DNA of 64,000 nt from Jidongwangia harbinensis (GCF_020216025.1 NZ_JAIWNC010000008.1:124001-188000), one strand, 5' to 3'; numbered from the stretch's first letter, positions 42,183-51,238 are shown. The notes: a model not told the origin generated them from the sequence alone. A program made the numbers and translations.

Positions 42183-43034
42183 ATGGCCGCAACCAAGACC
42201 AGTCGCAACGACACCCCGAACACCCCGGATGTGGACGAGAGCAAGATCGCCCGGATGAAGGTGGACGACCTGCGCCGCGAGCTGAAGAGCCGCGGTGTTA
42301 AGGGTACGGCCGACCTGAAGAAGCCGGAGCTGGTGAAGAAGCTGATCAAGGCCTCGGTCAGCAGCACCAAGTCCGGGCGGAGGAGCGCGGCCAAGAATCC
42401 GACCGGTCGCAACGACACCCCGAACACCCCGGACGTGGACGAGAGCAAGATCGCCCGGATGAAGGTGGACGACCTGCGCCGCGAGCTGAAGAGCCGCGGT
42501 GTGAAGGGCACGGCCGACCTGAAGAAGCCGGAGCTGGTGAAGAAGCTCATCAAGGCCTCGGTCAGCGGCGCCGGCCCGGCGAAGTCGAAGTCCGCCTCGG
42601 CCAAGGCGACGTCCGCCTCGGCCAAGTCGGGCGCACCGAAGTCGAGCGCCGCGAGATCCGCGAAGGCGTCCGGCGGCAAGCGGACCGGGAAGAAGACGTC
42701 CGACTCGCTGAAGTACGCGCAGGAGATCCGGTCCACCGAGGACCGTCCGGAGCGGGCCGGCCGCAGCCTGGTCACCACGGACCACGAGGTCATCCGCAGG
42801 TGGGCCAGTGCCCGCAAGGCGGTGCCGGCCACCGTGGCGGGCACCGAGCACGACGGTCACCTCGGCGTGCTGCGGCTGGACTTCCCGGGCTACTCCGGCG
42901 ACCGGTTGACCGAAGTCAGCTGGGACGACTGGTTCGAGGCGTTCGACAAGCGCCGCCTGAACTTCATCTTTCAGGAGAAGCAGTCGGGCGGAAAGCGCAG
43001 CAACTTCTTCCAACTTGAAAATCCGGACGAGTAG
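42183..43034 (+). CDS. Protein with two SAP/Rho_N-like repeats and a C-terminal acidic domain
   Basis: A 283-residue product. Two nearly identical 53-residue repeats (residues 8-60 and 76-128: DESKIARMKVDDLRRELKSRG and KKPELVKKLIKASVS) resemble SAP or Rho_N nucleic-acid-binding motifs. A Lys/Ser/Ala-rich histone-like linker follows (130-185), then a C-terminal domain (about 200-283, DHEVIRRWASARKAVPATVAG, LRLDFPGYSGD, WDDWFEAFD) known as a stand-alone small actinobacterial protein often mislabelled as glucan branching enzyme. DNA or RNA binding is likely. ATG 42183 is chosen; GTG 42144 and 42174 are possible. Confidence 0.75.
   Translation: MAATKTSRNDTPNTPDVDESKIARMKVDDLRRELKSRGVKGTADLKKPELVKKLIKASVSSTKSGRRSAAKNPTGRNDTPNTPDVDESKIARMKVDDLRRELKSRGVKGTADLKKPELVKKLIKASVSGAGPAKSKSASAKATSASAKSGAPKSSAARSAKASGGKRTGKKTSDSLKYAQEIRSTEDRPERAGRSLVTTDHEVIRRWASARKAVPATVAGTEHDGHLGVLRLDFPGYSGDRLTEVSWDDWFEAFDKRRLNFIFQEKQSGGKRSNFFQLENPDE
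42204..42566 (+). repeat. Two near-identical 159-bp repeats (204-bp period)
   Basis: Copies at about 42204-42362 and 42408-42566 differ at only about four positions, mostly synonymous, whereas the 45-base spacer is unrelated. The identity at third positions points to a recent duplication or ongoing gene conversion. Confidence 0.9.
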
Positions 43035-43455
43035 TCCGTTCGGTCAGCTGTGACGGTTCAGACAGATGGCAGACAGCCAACTGGCTTGTAAGCCTTGACC
43101 GCCCCAACTAGCGTGGTCGATAGACGACGAACCGTTAGTTCGGGGAACGGGCCAGCCGCATTGCGGTTGCCGCGGTTCGGCGTTTGGGGACGGGTGGCAA
43201 CAACCGTTGGGGGACGGTGCGACCCGAGACCGGCGGTATGTGCGGGCGACGCCTATGGGGATGGGCGTCGTCCGCCGCCGCCGGCGCTTTCGTTTGTGGG
43301 CCTTTCGGCACCGACTTCGCTGCTCACCGATTCTGCGTCCGGCCCGGTCGTTTCCCCTATGCATTCTGCGTTCTGAAACACAGTCGAAACATTGGCGTCG
43401 GGAATGCGGGGGCGAATCGTGCCCGCCACAGTCGGTTCAGGCGAGATCTGCCGTT
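43035..43455. other. 420-bp intergenic region with hairpins, no clear gene
   Basis: Lies between two converging genes, so it need not hold a promoter, yet it is long. GC content is lower than in the flanking genes. It has a small hairpin GGCTT-GT-AAGCC (around 43083-43094), a TTGACC at about 43096 followed by AT-containing sequence that could be a promoter, and a larger hairpin (43244-43253 with 43264-43273, 9 of 10 pairs plus a wobble). ORFs across it have poor codon usage. It may hold a non-coding RNA or be a degraded gene; neither can be shown. Confidence 0.4.
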
Positions 43456-45003
43456 TCACTCGTCTGGCGCCGAGCGGTCACCACGAGCGTTCCGGGCCGA
43501 GTGGCCACCGCGAGCGTCCGGCGCCGAGTGGGCACCGCGAGCGTTCCGGGCCGAGTGGTCACCACGAGCGGCCAGGGCCGAGTGGGCACCACGAGCGTCC
43601 CGGGCCGAGCGGCCACCACGGGCGACCGGCTCGGCGACGGGCTCGGCAACCGTCGGTGGCGGGATGACCGGCGAGGGGACGGGTGCCGCTCCGGCGACCG
43701 GTGTGTCCGCGGCTCCGGGCGCGGCGTTCGCCGCCAGCGTCGTCACCGCGCCGGCGGGTGCGGACTCCGTCGCGCGCAGCGCGGCGATCCGGCGTTCCCG
43801 GGCCGGTCCGGACAGCAGCTGGGCCAGCGCCACCGCCGCGCCCAGCCCCGCGCAACCCAACCACAGCGTGGCGTCGCCCAGATGCTCCTGGACGAACCCC
43901 CCGGTGATCGGGGCCAGCGCCGCGCCGGCCGCCCAGGACAGCGAACTCACCCCCTGGTAGCGCCCGCGCAGTGCGGCCGGCGACAGCTCCGCGATCAGTG
44001 CCGAGTTCGACGGCGACTGGAGCATCTCGCCGAGCGTCCAGATGACCACGGTCACCGCGAAGAACCAGGCGCTGTCCGCGAACGCCACCAGGCCGAAGCC
44101 GATCCCGACGATCAGGGTGGCCAGCGACAGCACCCGGGACCGGTCGTGCCCGGCGATGAGGCGGGGGATGAAGAGCTGGCCGGCGACGATCAGCACGCCG
44201 TTCACCGCGATCACCCCGCCGAACGTGGCCGGGCCCAGGCCGTCCGCGCTCATCGCGATCGGCAGCGTCGACATGTGCTGGAACATCACCAGCACCGCGC
44301 CCAGGTTGAGCAGCAGGAAACCGATGAAGACGCGGTCGCGGAACACGGTGCCGAGGCCGGCCCGCGAGGCGGATCCGGCGGCCCGCGAGGCGGATCCGGC
44401 GGCCCGTTGCCCGGCCGGCCGTGCCGGGCTGGTCTCGGCCAGGAAGATCAGGCTGATCAGCGCGGTGATCAGTGTCGTGCCCGCGTCCACCAGGAACAGC
44501 AGCAGGTAGTCGACCTGGGCGGCCAGGCCCGCGCTGACCGAGGCGACCGCGAAGCCCAGGTTGATCGCCCAGTAGTTCAGCGAGTACGCCCGGACGCGGT
44601 CCCGCTCCGGCACGACGTCGATCATCATGGCGGAGAACGCCGGCCGGACCCCGTCGGCGAAGATGCCGAGCAGGAACGCGGCCGCGACGATCTCCCGGTA
44701 GTCGTCGGCGAGGCCCAGGCAGACCATCAGCGTGGCGGCACCGAACTGGGCGGTCAACAGCGTGGGGCGCCGGCCCCACCGGTCGGCCAGCACGCCGCCC
44801 ACCATGGTGCCGATCGCGCCGCCGGCGCCGTACAGGCCGATCACCAGGCCGGCCTCGCTCTGGCTGAACCCGCGCTCCCCGGTCAGGTAGATGGCCAGGA
44901 AGATGACCACGAAGGCGCCCAGGCGGTTGATCAGTGTGCCGGTCCAGAGCAGCCAGAACGTCCGCGGAAGTCCACCCGCGGCCTGCCGCAACCAACCCCG
45001 CAC
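43456..45003 (-). CDS. MFS transporter (drug/metabolite exporter type) with repetitive C-terminal tail
   Basis: A 515-residue twelve-helix secondary transporter. The loop 2-3 signature GGVLADRWGRRPTLL is seen near residue 58, and 12 hydrophobic helices cover residues 10-405 with a basic central loop (about 190-215) that contains a short GSASRAA duplication. After about residue 415 the protein turns into an Ala/Pro-rich tail ending in six copies of a nine-residue Arg/Gly/His/Ser/Ala unit. GTG at 45003 is chosen because the first helix begins soon after. Transport substrate unknown; efflux of a toxic compound is the family default. Confidence 0.85.
   Translation of the reverse strand: MRGWLRQAAGGLPRTFWLLWTGTLINRLGAFVVIFLAIYLTGERGFSQSEAGLVIGLYGAGGAIGTMVGGVLADRWGRRPTLLTAQFGAATLMVCLGLADDYREIVAAAFLLGIFADGVRPAFSAMMIDVVPERDRVRAYSLNYWAINLGFAVASVSAGLAAQVDYLLLFLVDAGTTLITALISLIFLAETSPARPAGQRAAGSASRAAGSASRAGLGTVFRDRVFIGFLLLNLGAVLVMFQHMSTLPIAMSADGLGPATFGGVIAVNGVLIVAGQLFIPRLIAGHDRSRVLSLATLIVGIGFGLVAFADSAWFFAVTVVIWTLGEMLQSPSNSALIAELSPAALRGRYQGVSSLSWAAGAALAPITGGFVQEHLGDATLWLGCAGLGAAVALAQLLSGPARERRIAALRATESAPAGAVTTLAANAAPGAADTPVAGAAPVPSPVIPPPTVAEPVAEPVARGGRSARDARGAHSALAARGDHSARNARGAHSAPDARGGHSARNARGDRSAPDE
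43469..43630 (-). repeat. Six tandem 27-bp repeats in the transporter tail
   Basis: Six adjacent 27-base units encoding variants of ARGxHSAxx (for example DARGAHSAL, NARGDHSAR). The units differ by a few bases each, and the frame is kept. Such minisatellites can vary in copy number between strains. Confidence 0.85.
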
Positions 45004-45147
45004 CGCGCACCCCCGTAAGCACCGCCATGCCTTAGCTGCCTTACAACGTAGTGACCGGGATGGGTGCCCGCAGCCCGATTTCCACGTGGTGGTCGCCACC
45101 GAGGGTCCCGCGCACGCAGGTCAGCGTCTTGCGGCAGGATGGGAGGC

Positions 45148-45894
45148 ATGACTGGGACCTTGGTGCTGCTGCGGCACGGTGAAAGCGAATGGAACGCCAA
45201 GAACCTCTTCACCGGCTGGGTCGACGTCGACCTGACCCCGAAGGGTGAGGCCGAGGCCCGCCGCGGCGGCGAGCTGCTGCGTGAGACCGGGCTGCTCCCC
45301 GACGTGGTGCACACCAGCGTGCTGCGCCGCGCGATCCGGACCACCGAGCTGGCGCTGCACGCCGCGGACCGGCACTGGATCCCGGTGCGCCGGTCGTGGC
45401 GCCTGAACGAGCGGCACTACGGCGCCCTGCAGGGCAAGGACAAGAAGCAGACCCTGCAGGAGTACGGCGAGGAGCAGTTCATGCTCTGGCGCCGGTCGTA
45501 CGACACGCCGCCGCCGCCGATCGACGAGAACGACGAGTACTCGCAGTTCCACGACGCGCGGTACGCCGCGCTGCCGCCGGAGATCAAGCCGCGCACCGAG
45601 TGCCTCAAGGACGTGCTGCTGCGCGCGCTGCCGTACTGGTACGACGCGGTGGTGCCGGATCTGCGTGCCGGGCACACCGTGCTGGTGGCCGCGCACGGCA
45701 ACTCGCTGCGCGCCATCGTCAAGCACCTGGACCAGATCTCCGACGAGGCGATCGCCAAGCTCAACATCCCCACCGGGATCCCGCTGCGCTACGACCTCGA
45801 CGAGAACCTCCGCCCGGTCACCGCGGGCGGGACGTACCTCGACCCGGACGCCGCCAAGGAAGCCGCGGCCGCCGTGGCCAACCAGGGTCGTTGA
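45148..45894 (+). CDS. gpmA: 2,3-bisphosphoglycerate-dependent phosphoglycerate mutase
   Basis: Glycolytic enzyme interconverting 3- and 2-phosphoglycerate through a phospho-histidine. The 248-residue product has [10 protein letters not shown] with His10, [30 protein letters not shown] and the second catalytic His in [15 protein letters not shown] at 45148 follows GGGAGG. The following order gpmA, phoU (reverse), senX3, regX3 is conserved in actinobacteria. The gene is followed by a strong hairpin. Confidence 0.96.
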   Translation: MTGTLVLLRHGESEWNAKNLFTGWVDVDLTPKGEAEARRGGELLRETGLLPDVVHTSVLRRAIRTTELALHAADRHWIPVRRSWRLNERHYGALQGKDKKQTLQEYGEEQFMLWRRSYDTPPPPIDENDEYSQFHDARYAALPPEIKPRTECLKDVLLRALPYWYDAVVPDLRAGHTVLVAAHGNSLRAIVKHLDQISDEAIAKLNIPTGIPLRYDLDENLRPVTAGGTYLDPDAAKEAAAAVANQGR

Positions 45895-45904
45895 CCGGCA
45901 CGGG

Positions 45905-45931
45905 TCCGGGGCGCCCCCGTGGCGCCCCGGA
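45905..45931. terminator. Bidirectional terminator between gpmA and phoU
   Basis: Perfect 11-base arms (45905-45915, 45921-45931) around a 5-base loop, extended by a further CGGG/CCCG pair outside a one-base bulge. It lies 11 bases after the gpmA stop and just before the end of leftward phoU. Confidence 0.75.
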
Positions 45932-45936
45932 GCCCG

Positions 45937-46590
45937 TCACCCCCGATTGCCGGCCGGTTCCCCGGTGATCAGGTAGATCATCTGCTCGCCCACGTTCACC
46001 GCGTGGTCGGCGTACCGCTCGTAGAAGCGGCCCAGCAGCGCCCCGTCGATCGCGGTCTCCGCGCCGTACGGCCAGTCGTCGTGCAGCAGCACCTTGAACA
46101 GGTCCCGCTCCAGGTCGTCCATGGCGTCGTCGTCCTTCTCCAGCTCCGCCGCCAGGCCGGCGTCGGGCCGCGCCAGCAGCGTGATGATCTTCTCGGCCAT
46201 CCGCTCACCGGCGTCGGCCATCTCCCGGAACACCGGACGCAGCTCGGCCGGCACGGCCGGCGACGGATGCCGCCGCTGCGCGGTCTTCGCCACGTGCTCC
46301 GCGAGATCGCCCATCCGTTCCAGGTCGGCCGAGATGTGCAGCGCGGTGATGACCTTGCGCAGGTCCGACGCCACCGGCGCCTGCCGGGCGATGGTGTCCG
46401 CGACCTTCGTCTCCACCTGCGCGTAGAGCGCGTCCACCTCGGCGTCGCGCGCCATCACCGCCCGGGCCGCCTCGATGTCGGCGGTCAGCAGCGCGGTGGT
46501 CGCCTTGCGCATCGCCGCGCGCACCGACTCCGCCATCGTCACCAACAGGCGACTGACCTCGTTGAGGTCGGCCTGAAACTCCTCGCGCAT
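45937..46590 (-). CDS. phoU: Phosphate signalling protein PhoU
   Basis: Cytoplasmic three-helix-bundle regulator that represses the phosphate two-component system and Pst transport when phosphate is ample. The 217-residue product has the two PhoU repeats with the metal-binding E/DxxxD motifs (MARDAEVDALYAQVE near residue 46, KDDDAMDDLERDLFKVL near 150). ATG at 46590. It is divergent from senX3 and shares with it the PHO-box-like repeats. Confidence 0.94.
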   Translation of the reverse strand: MREEFQADLNEVSRLLVTMAESVRAAMRKATTALLTADIEAARAVMARDAEVDALYAQVETKVADTIARQAPVASDLRKVITALHISADLERMGDLAEHVAKTAQRRHPSPAVPAELRPVFREMADAGERMAEKIITLLARPDAGLAAELEKDDDAMDDLERDLFKVLLHDDWPYGAETAIDGALLGRFYERYADHAVNVGEQMIYLITGEPAGNRG

Positions 46591-46674
46591 GTCGTCGTCC
46601 TCAACCGGCTCGGGGCCGGCCCGTCCCGGGCCCGGCCTGATGGGCCAAGGCTAGGTCGGCGCGGCGGCCTCGAC

Positions 46675-46712
46675 GTGAACGGCGGTGAACGACGCCGGGC
46701 GCGATGGTGAAC
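46675..46712. promoter_or_regulatory. PHO-box-like GTTCAC repeats between phoU and senX3
   Basis: GTGAAC at 46675, 46685 and 46707 (GTTCAC on the minus strand), two of them as GTTCACC, spaced 10 and 22 bases. PhoP/RegX3 operators are direct repeats of GTTCACC-like units with 11-base period, so this is a credible autoregulatory operator of the neighbouring RegX3. Confidence 0.6.
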
Positions 46713-46784
46713 ATTGCTCGACGTAGGCCCGATATGTCTCGATTGAATTCCTGTCCAGGTAAACAATGACCCTACGATCGCCTC

Positions 46785-48068
46785 GTGGACTGGGTTTACG
46801 GTGTCGGCCTCCTGGCCGCCCTCGCCATCGGCGTCGGGGCAGGCCTGACGGTCGCCCGCATCCGCACCGCCCCCCGTGCGACCCCGCCCGCCGCGTCGCC
46901 GAAGCCCAAGGGAGGACGCGCCATCGACACGGACGCCAAGCAGCCCGACGGCAAGCCCGCGCTCAAAGGGCTCGGCCGCAAGAGCCTCGACTCGCTGCGC
47001 GTCGGCGTCGTGGTGCTGGACGCCGACGACCACCCCGTCCTCGTCAACCCGGCCGCCCGCGCCATGGGTCTGCTGCGGTCCGGCGGCGCGCCCGGCACCA
47101 TCGCGGCCCACCCCATCCTGCGTACCCTCGCCGGTCAGGTCCGTCGCACCGGCGTGCGCCGCGAAGTCGAGCTGGACCTGCCCCGCGGTCGCGGGGGTGG
47201 CGCACAGGCGCCGCTCGGCCTGCACCTGCGGGCCGTCGCGCTGAACACCACCCACGTCGCCGTCGAGGCCGCCGACGTCACCGAGTCGCACCGGCTCGCC
47301 CGGGTCCGCCGGGACTTCGTCGCCAACGTCAGCCACGAACTGAAGACACCCATCGGCGCGCTGCAACTCCTCGCCGAGGCCCTGCTCGACGCGACCGACG
47401 TGACCGCCGTGCCCAAGCCCGACGAGGAGACCTCCGAGGATCTGCTGGCCGCGCGCCGCTTCGCCGAACGCATCCACCACGAGTCCGCGCGGATGGGCCG
47501 GCTCGTCAACGAACTGCTCGAACTGACCCGCCTGCAGGGCGCCGAACCGCTGCCCACCCCGGAACCCATCGCGCTGGACTGGGTCATCGCCGAGGTCGTC
47601 GACCGCACCCGCACCACCGCGTCGGCCAAGACCATCGAGGTGCTCTACACCGGGCCGCGCGGCGCCACCGTGTACGGCAGCGACAGCCAGATCGCCACCG
47701 CCGTCACCAACCTGGTGGAGAACGCCATCGCCTACTCCGGCGAAGGCACCACCGTGTCGCTGACCATGCGCGCCGACGACGACTGGATCGAGATCGACGT
47801 CGCGGACCAGGGCATCGGCATCGCCCCACACGACGTCGACCGGATCTTCGAACGTTTCTACCGCGCCGACCAGGCCCGTTCCCGCTCCACCGGCGGCACC
47901 GGACTCGGGCTGGCCATCGTCAAGCACATCGCGACCAACCACGGCGGTCGCGTCACCGTGTCGAGCACACTGGGTGGTGGCTCGACGTTCACCTTGCGCC
48001 TACCGGCGCGTCCCCCGGAAGCCCCGCTGCCGTTACCGGCGGCGATTGAGATCGAGTCCGGCGCATAA
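46785..48068 (+). CDS. senX3: Sensor histidine kinase SenX3 (phosphate-responsive)
   Basis: A 427-residue kinase with one N-terminal membrane helix (residues 3-22, YGVGLLAALAIGVGAGLTVARI), a PAS-like domain (about 55-165), HisKA with His184 in NVSHELKTPIGALQLLAEA, and a HATPase domain with NLVENAIAYS, DQGIGIAP and GTGLGLAIVKH. GTG at 46785 has no ribosome site but TACGAT (46773-46778) ends six bases before it, as expected for a leaderless transcript. regX3 lies 21 bases downstream. Confidence 0.93.
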   Translation: MDWVYGVGLLAALAIGVGAGLTVARIRTAPRATPPAASPKPKGGRAIDTDAKQPDGKPALKGLGRKSLDSLRVGVVVLDADDHPVLVNPAARAMGLLRSGGAPGTIAAHPILRTLAGQVRRTGVRREVELDLPRGRGGGAQAPLGLHLRAVALNTTHVAVEAADVTESHRLARVRRDFVANVSHELKTPIGALQLLAEALLDATDVTAVPKPDEETSEDLLAARRFAERIHHESARMGRLVNELLELTRLQGAEPLPTPEPIALDWVIAEVVDRTRTTASAKTIEVLYTGPRGATVYGSDSQIATAVTNLVENAIAYSGEGTTVSLTMRADDDWIEIDVADQGIGIAPHDVDRIFERFYRADQARSRSTGGTGLGLAIVKHIATNHGGRVTVSSTLGGGSTFTLRLPARPPEAPLPLPAAIEIESGA

Positions 48069-48089
48069 GCGCACACGAAAGGAAACCTA

Positions 48090-48773
48090 GTGGCCCGCGT
48101 TCTCGTGGTGGAGGATGAGGAGTCGTTCTCCGACGCCTTGTCATACATGCTGCGCAAGGAGGGCTTCGAGGTCTCGGTCGCCCCGACCGGAACCTCGGCG
48201 CTCACCCAGTTCGACCGGACCGGCGCCGACATCGTCCTGCTCGACCTCATGCTCCCCGAGATGTCCGGCACCGAGGTCTGTCGCCAGCTGCGGCAACGCT
48301 CGGCCGTACCGATCATCATGGTCACCGCCCGGGACAGCGAGATCGACAAGGTGGTCGGCCTGGAGATCGGTGCCGACGACTACGTCACCAAGCCGTACTC
48401 GCCGCGCGAACTGGTCGCCCGGATCCGTGCCGTGCTGCGCCGGCAGGGCGCCGACGTGGCCGAGGTGACCACGCCCACGCTGGCCGCCGGCCCGGTCCGG
48501 ATGGACGTGGAACGGCACGTCGTCACGGTGGACGGCTCGTCGGTGCAGTTGCCGCTCAAGGAGTTCGAGCTGCTGGAACTGCTGCTGCGCAACGCCGGCC
48601 GGGTGCTGACCCGGGGGCAGCTGATCGACCGGGTGTGGGGTGCCGACTACGTCGGCGACACCAAGACGCTGGACGTGCACGTGAAGCGGCTGCGCTCCAA
48701 GGTCGAACCCGAGCCGTCCGCGCCCCGGTACATCGTCACGGTGCGGGGGCTGGGCTACAAGTTCGAGCCGTGA
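48090..48773 (+). CDS. regX3: Response regulator RegX3 (OmpR/PhoB family)
   Basis: DNA-binding regulator of the phosphate starvation response. The 227-residue product has a receiver domain with EDEE at residues 8-11, phospho-acceptor Asp52 (DIVLLDLMLPE) and Lys in YVTKPYSPREL, followed by a winged-helix domain (about 130-225: LPLKEFELLELLLRNAGRVLTRGQLIDRVWG, TLDVHVKRLRSKVE, VRGLGYKFEP). GTG at 48090 follows AAAGGAAA. Confidence 0.95.
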   Translation: MARVLVVEDEESFSDALSYMLRKEGFEVSVAPTGTSALTQFDRTGADIVLLDLMLPEMSGTEVCRQLRQRSAVPIIMVTARDSEIDKVVGLEIGADDYVTKPYSPRELVARIRAVLRRQGADVAEVTTPTLAAGPVRMDVERHVVTVDGSSVQLPLKEFELLELLLRNAGRVLTRGQLIDRVWGADYVGDTKTLDVHVKRLRSKVEPEPSAPRYIVTVRGLGYKFEP

Positions 48774-48792
48774 CCGGACCTGCGCCCCGGGG

Positions 48793-49665
48793 TCAGGCGG
48801 TGGGCGGGGTGGCGGGTTCGCGGCCGCCGCGCTTCACCGGTGCGGCCTTGGCGCGGGCCTTCACCGTGGCCGGGTGCTCGGCCACGATGCCGGCGGCCAG
48901 GCGGGCCTCGCACAGTTCGGCCAGCCGGTCGTAGGCGTCCTGGCCGATCAGAGCGATCAGCTCCGGAGCGTACGAGCGGAACATCGGCTCACTGCCCACG
49001 TGCGCGTCCGGTGACGACGTGCACCACCAGTCCAGGTCGTGGCCGCCGGGGCCCCAGCCGCGCCGGTCGAACTCGCTGAGCGTGGACTGCAGGACCTTCG
49101 TACCGTCGGGGCGTTTGATCCAGTCCTGCTCCCGGCGCACCGGGAGCTGCCAGCAGACGTCCGGCTTGTACTTGAGCGGGTGGACGCCGTCCCGCAGCGC
49201 CTGCGCGTGCAGCGCGCACCCGCCACCGCCGACGAAGTCGGTGTCGTTGAGGAACACGCACGGGCCGTCCTTCCGCTGCACCGCGGTGCGCCGGGCGGGT
49301 TTGGCACCGTCGATGGTGTCCATCTCGGTGTAGTTCTTGAAGCCGCGCCGGTAGTGCTGCCAGGTCTCCGGGGTGAGCGTGGCGGCGGCGGCCTTGACCC
49401 GGTTCTCGTCGTCGGCGTCGGTGAAGAAGGCGCCGTGCGAGCAGCAGCCGTCCTCCGCCCGGCCGGCCACGATGCCGTGGCAGGCGGTGCCGTAGACACA
49501 GGTCCACCGGGACAGCAGCCAGGTCAGGTCGGCGCGGACCAGATGCTGGTCGTCGGCGGGGTCGGTGAACTCGATCCATTCCCGGGGGAAGTCGAGATGG
49601 ACCTCTTCCGCGCGTGCGGCGGCGGCCGCATCCTTCAAGATGCGTAGCTGGGTGCGGCGACTCAC
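48793..49665 (-). CDS. Conserved protein with a cysteine cluster (YkgJ/DUF3109-like)
   Basis: A 290-residue cytoplasmic product with at least seven conserved-looking cysteines: CVYGTACHG (near residue 56), [10 protein letters not shown] (near 72), GPCVFLN (near 134), GGCALHAQA (near 149) and [11 protein letters not shown] (near 169). This spacing resembles metal- or Fe-S-binding proteins of the YkgJ/DUF3109 type. The C-terminus is Lys/Ala/Pro-rich. GTG at 49665. It converges with regX3 after 19 bases. Function unknown. Confidence 0.7.
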   Translation of the reverse strand: MSRRTQLRILKDAAAAARAEEVHLDFPREWIEFTDPADDQHLVRADLTWLLSRWTCVYGTACHGIVAGRAEDGCCSHGAFFTDADDENRVKAAAATLTPETWQHYRRGFKNYTEMDTIDGAKPARRTAVQRKDGPCVFLNDTDFVGGGGCALHAQALRDGVHPLKYKPDVCWQLPVRREQDWIKRPDGTKVLQSTLSEFDRRGWGPGGHDLDWWCTSSPDAHVGSEPMFRSYAPELIALIGQDAYDRLAELCEARLAAGIVAEHPATVKARAKAAPVKRGGREPATPPTA

Positions 49666-49776
49666 CTGCGCCAGCGTACGCGGGCGGGTGACGATCGTCG
49701 GTCCGGCGTACGGTTTGGTCTGTTATGCACCCTCACCGGCGGGGGACGGGCGCGCGGCGGGGCTACGCTGGGAGAC

Positions 49777-50592
49777 GTGAGTTCCCGCGTTCCCGTGCTC
49801 CTGTCCAGCTCCTCGGTGTTCCCGGAGCCGACCGCGGCCGCGTTCGAGATGGCGGCCACCGTGGGCTACGACGGTGTCGAGGTGATGGTGTGGACCGACG
49901 CCGTCAGCCAGGACGCCGGCGCCCTGCAGGTGCTGTCCGACCATTACGACGTGCCGGTGCTGTCCGTGCACGCACCGTGTCTGCTCGTCACGCAACGGGT
50001 GTGGAGCCCGGACCCGTGGCAGCGGCTGGAACGCGCCGCCGAGCTGGCCGAGACGCTGGGCGCACCGACCGTGGTGGTGCACCCGCCGTTCACCTGGCAG
50101 CGCGACTATGCCCGGAACTTCGCCGGCGGACTGGCCGAGGTGCAGGCGCGGCACCCGGACACCATGTTCGCGATCGAGAACATGTACCCGGTGCGGATGG
50201 CCGGGCGGAGCTTCGTGCCGTACGTGCCGGGCTGGGATCCCACCGAGGCCGGGTACGACGCCTACACGCTGGACCTGTCGCACTGCGCGGCGTCGCACAC
50301 TGACGCGCTGGCCATGGCGGACAAGATGGGCGCCGGACTCAAGCACGTGCACCTGGGCGACGGCACCGGCGAGGGACGCGACGAGCATCTGGTGCCGGGC
50401 CGCGGCACCCAGCCCTGCGCGGAGCTGCTCCGGTCGCTGTCCGGGCGCGGCTTCCGGGGCTCGGTGGCGCTGGAGGTGTCCACCCGCAAGGTGAACAGCC
50501 GGGCGGTGCGCGAGGCGGATCTGCGCGAGTCGCTGGAGTTCGCCCGTCGTCACCTGGCCCCGGCGGACCGGCCGGTCGTCACGCCGGGGTGA
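49777..50592 (+). CDS. Sugar phosphate isomerase/epimerase (TIM barrel)
   Basis: A 271-residue protein of the xylose isomerase-like/AP endonuclease 2 family: LLSSSSVFPEPTAAAFEMAATVGYDGVEVMVWTDAV at residues 7-42, VLSVHAPCLL, VVVHPPFTWQRDYA, FAIENMYPVRMAG, LSHCAASHTD and HVHLGDGTGEGRDEHLVPGRG carry the His/Glu/Asp metal ligands expected for the barrel. Substrate is unknown. GTG at 49777 has GGGAG upstream. The last 14 bases overlap the convergent CGNR gene. Confidence 0.85.
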   Translation: MSSRVPVLLSSSSVFPEPTAAAFEMAATVGYDGVEVMVWTDAVSQDAGALQVLSDHYDVPVLSVHAPCLLVTQRVWSPDPWQRLERAAELAETLGAPTVVVHPPFTWQRDYARNFAGGLAEVQARHPDTMFAIENMYPVRMAGRSFVPYVPGWDPTEAGYDAYTLDLSHCAASHTDALAMADKMGAGLKHVHLGDGTGEGRDEHLVPGRGTQPCAELLRSLSGRGFRGSVALEVSTRKVNSRAVREADLRESLEFARRHLAPADRPVVTPG

Positions 50593-51115
50593 GCGTGGCG
50601 GCCCGCTTGCGGGCGCGGTGGGCGGCGACGTGCGAGCGGGTGGCGCACCGCTCGGAGCAGAACCGCCGGCAGTTGTTCGACGAGGTGTCCAGGTAGACGT
50701 TCCCGCAGCGCTCGTCGGCGCAGATGCCGAACCGGGCGCTGCCGTACTCGCACAGCCACACCGACAGGCCCCAGACCGCGCCGGCCAGGTATTCCGCGCT
50801 GACCGAGGCGCCCCGGCTGGTGACGTGCATGTGCCAGTCGCTGGCGTCGTGGCCGGAGATGCGCGGCTGCACCGGGAACGTCTCGAGCAGCGAGTTGAGT
50901 TCGGTGACGGCGTCGGTGTCGCGGCCGGAGGTGCCGTACTCGAAGACGTCGCGGAGCCGGCGCTGGGCGCGGCGGAAGACCGCCACGTCCTTGTCCATGA
51001 CTTCGTCGCGCATCCAGCTCTGGTCGTCGGAGAACAGTGCGCGCAGCGCGGCGAGTTCGTCCAGGTCGGCGTTGACGAGGTCGACGGCGGTCCGGGCGTA
51101 CGCATCGAAGTTCAC
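50579..51115 (-). CDS. CGNR zinc-finger protein (putative stress-induced regulator)
   Basis: A 178-residue protein of the ABATE/CGNR family. N-terminal helical domain (FDAYARTAVDLVNADLDELAALR) and a C-terminal zinc finger, CADERCGNVYLDTSSNNCRRFCSERCATRSHVAAHRARKR seen at about residues 130-168, with Cys pairs and the CGN variant of the name-giving CGNR motif. DNA binding is assumed from the family. GTG at 51115 fits the family start; ATG at 51136 adds seven residues and is possible. Confidence 0.88.
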   Translation of the reverse strand: MNFDAYARTAVDLVNADLDELAALRALFSDDQSWMRDEVMDKDVAVFRRAQRRLRDVFEYGTSGRDTDAVTELNSLLETFPVQPRISGHDASDWHMHVTSRGASVSAEYLAGAVWGLSVWLCEYGSARFGICADERCGNVYLDTSSNNCRRFCSERCATRSHVAAHRARKRAATLTPA

Positions 51116-51238
51116 CCGACAACCGTAGCGGGGCATGGCCAGGACGGACATGGGTGTGGCACGGGACTGCACGGACGGAGGAGGCCACCGGAGTGGCTCT
51201 GCGGTGAGGGGTTGACGTACGGGCGATACGCTCGGCGC

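Noticed and set aside
43469..43630. Regular 27-bp repeats considered as a CRISPR array
   Set aside because: Units are directly adjacent without spacers and keep a coding frame; no cas genes nearby.
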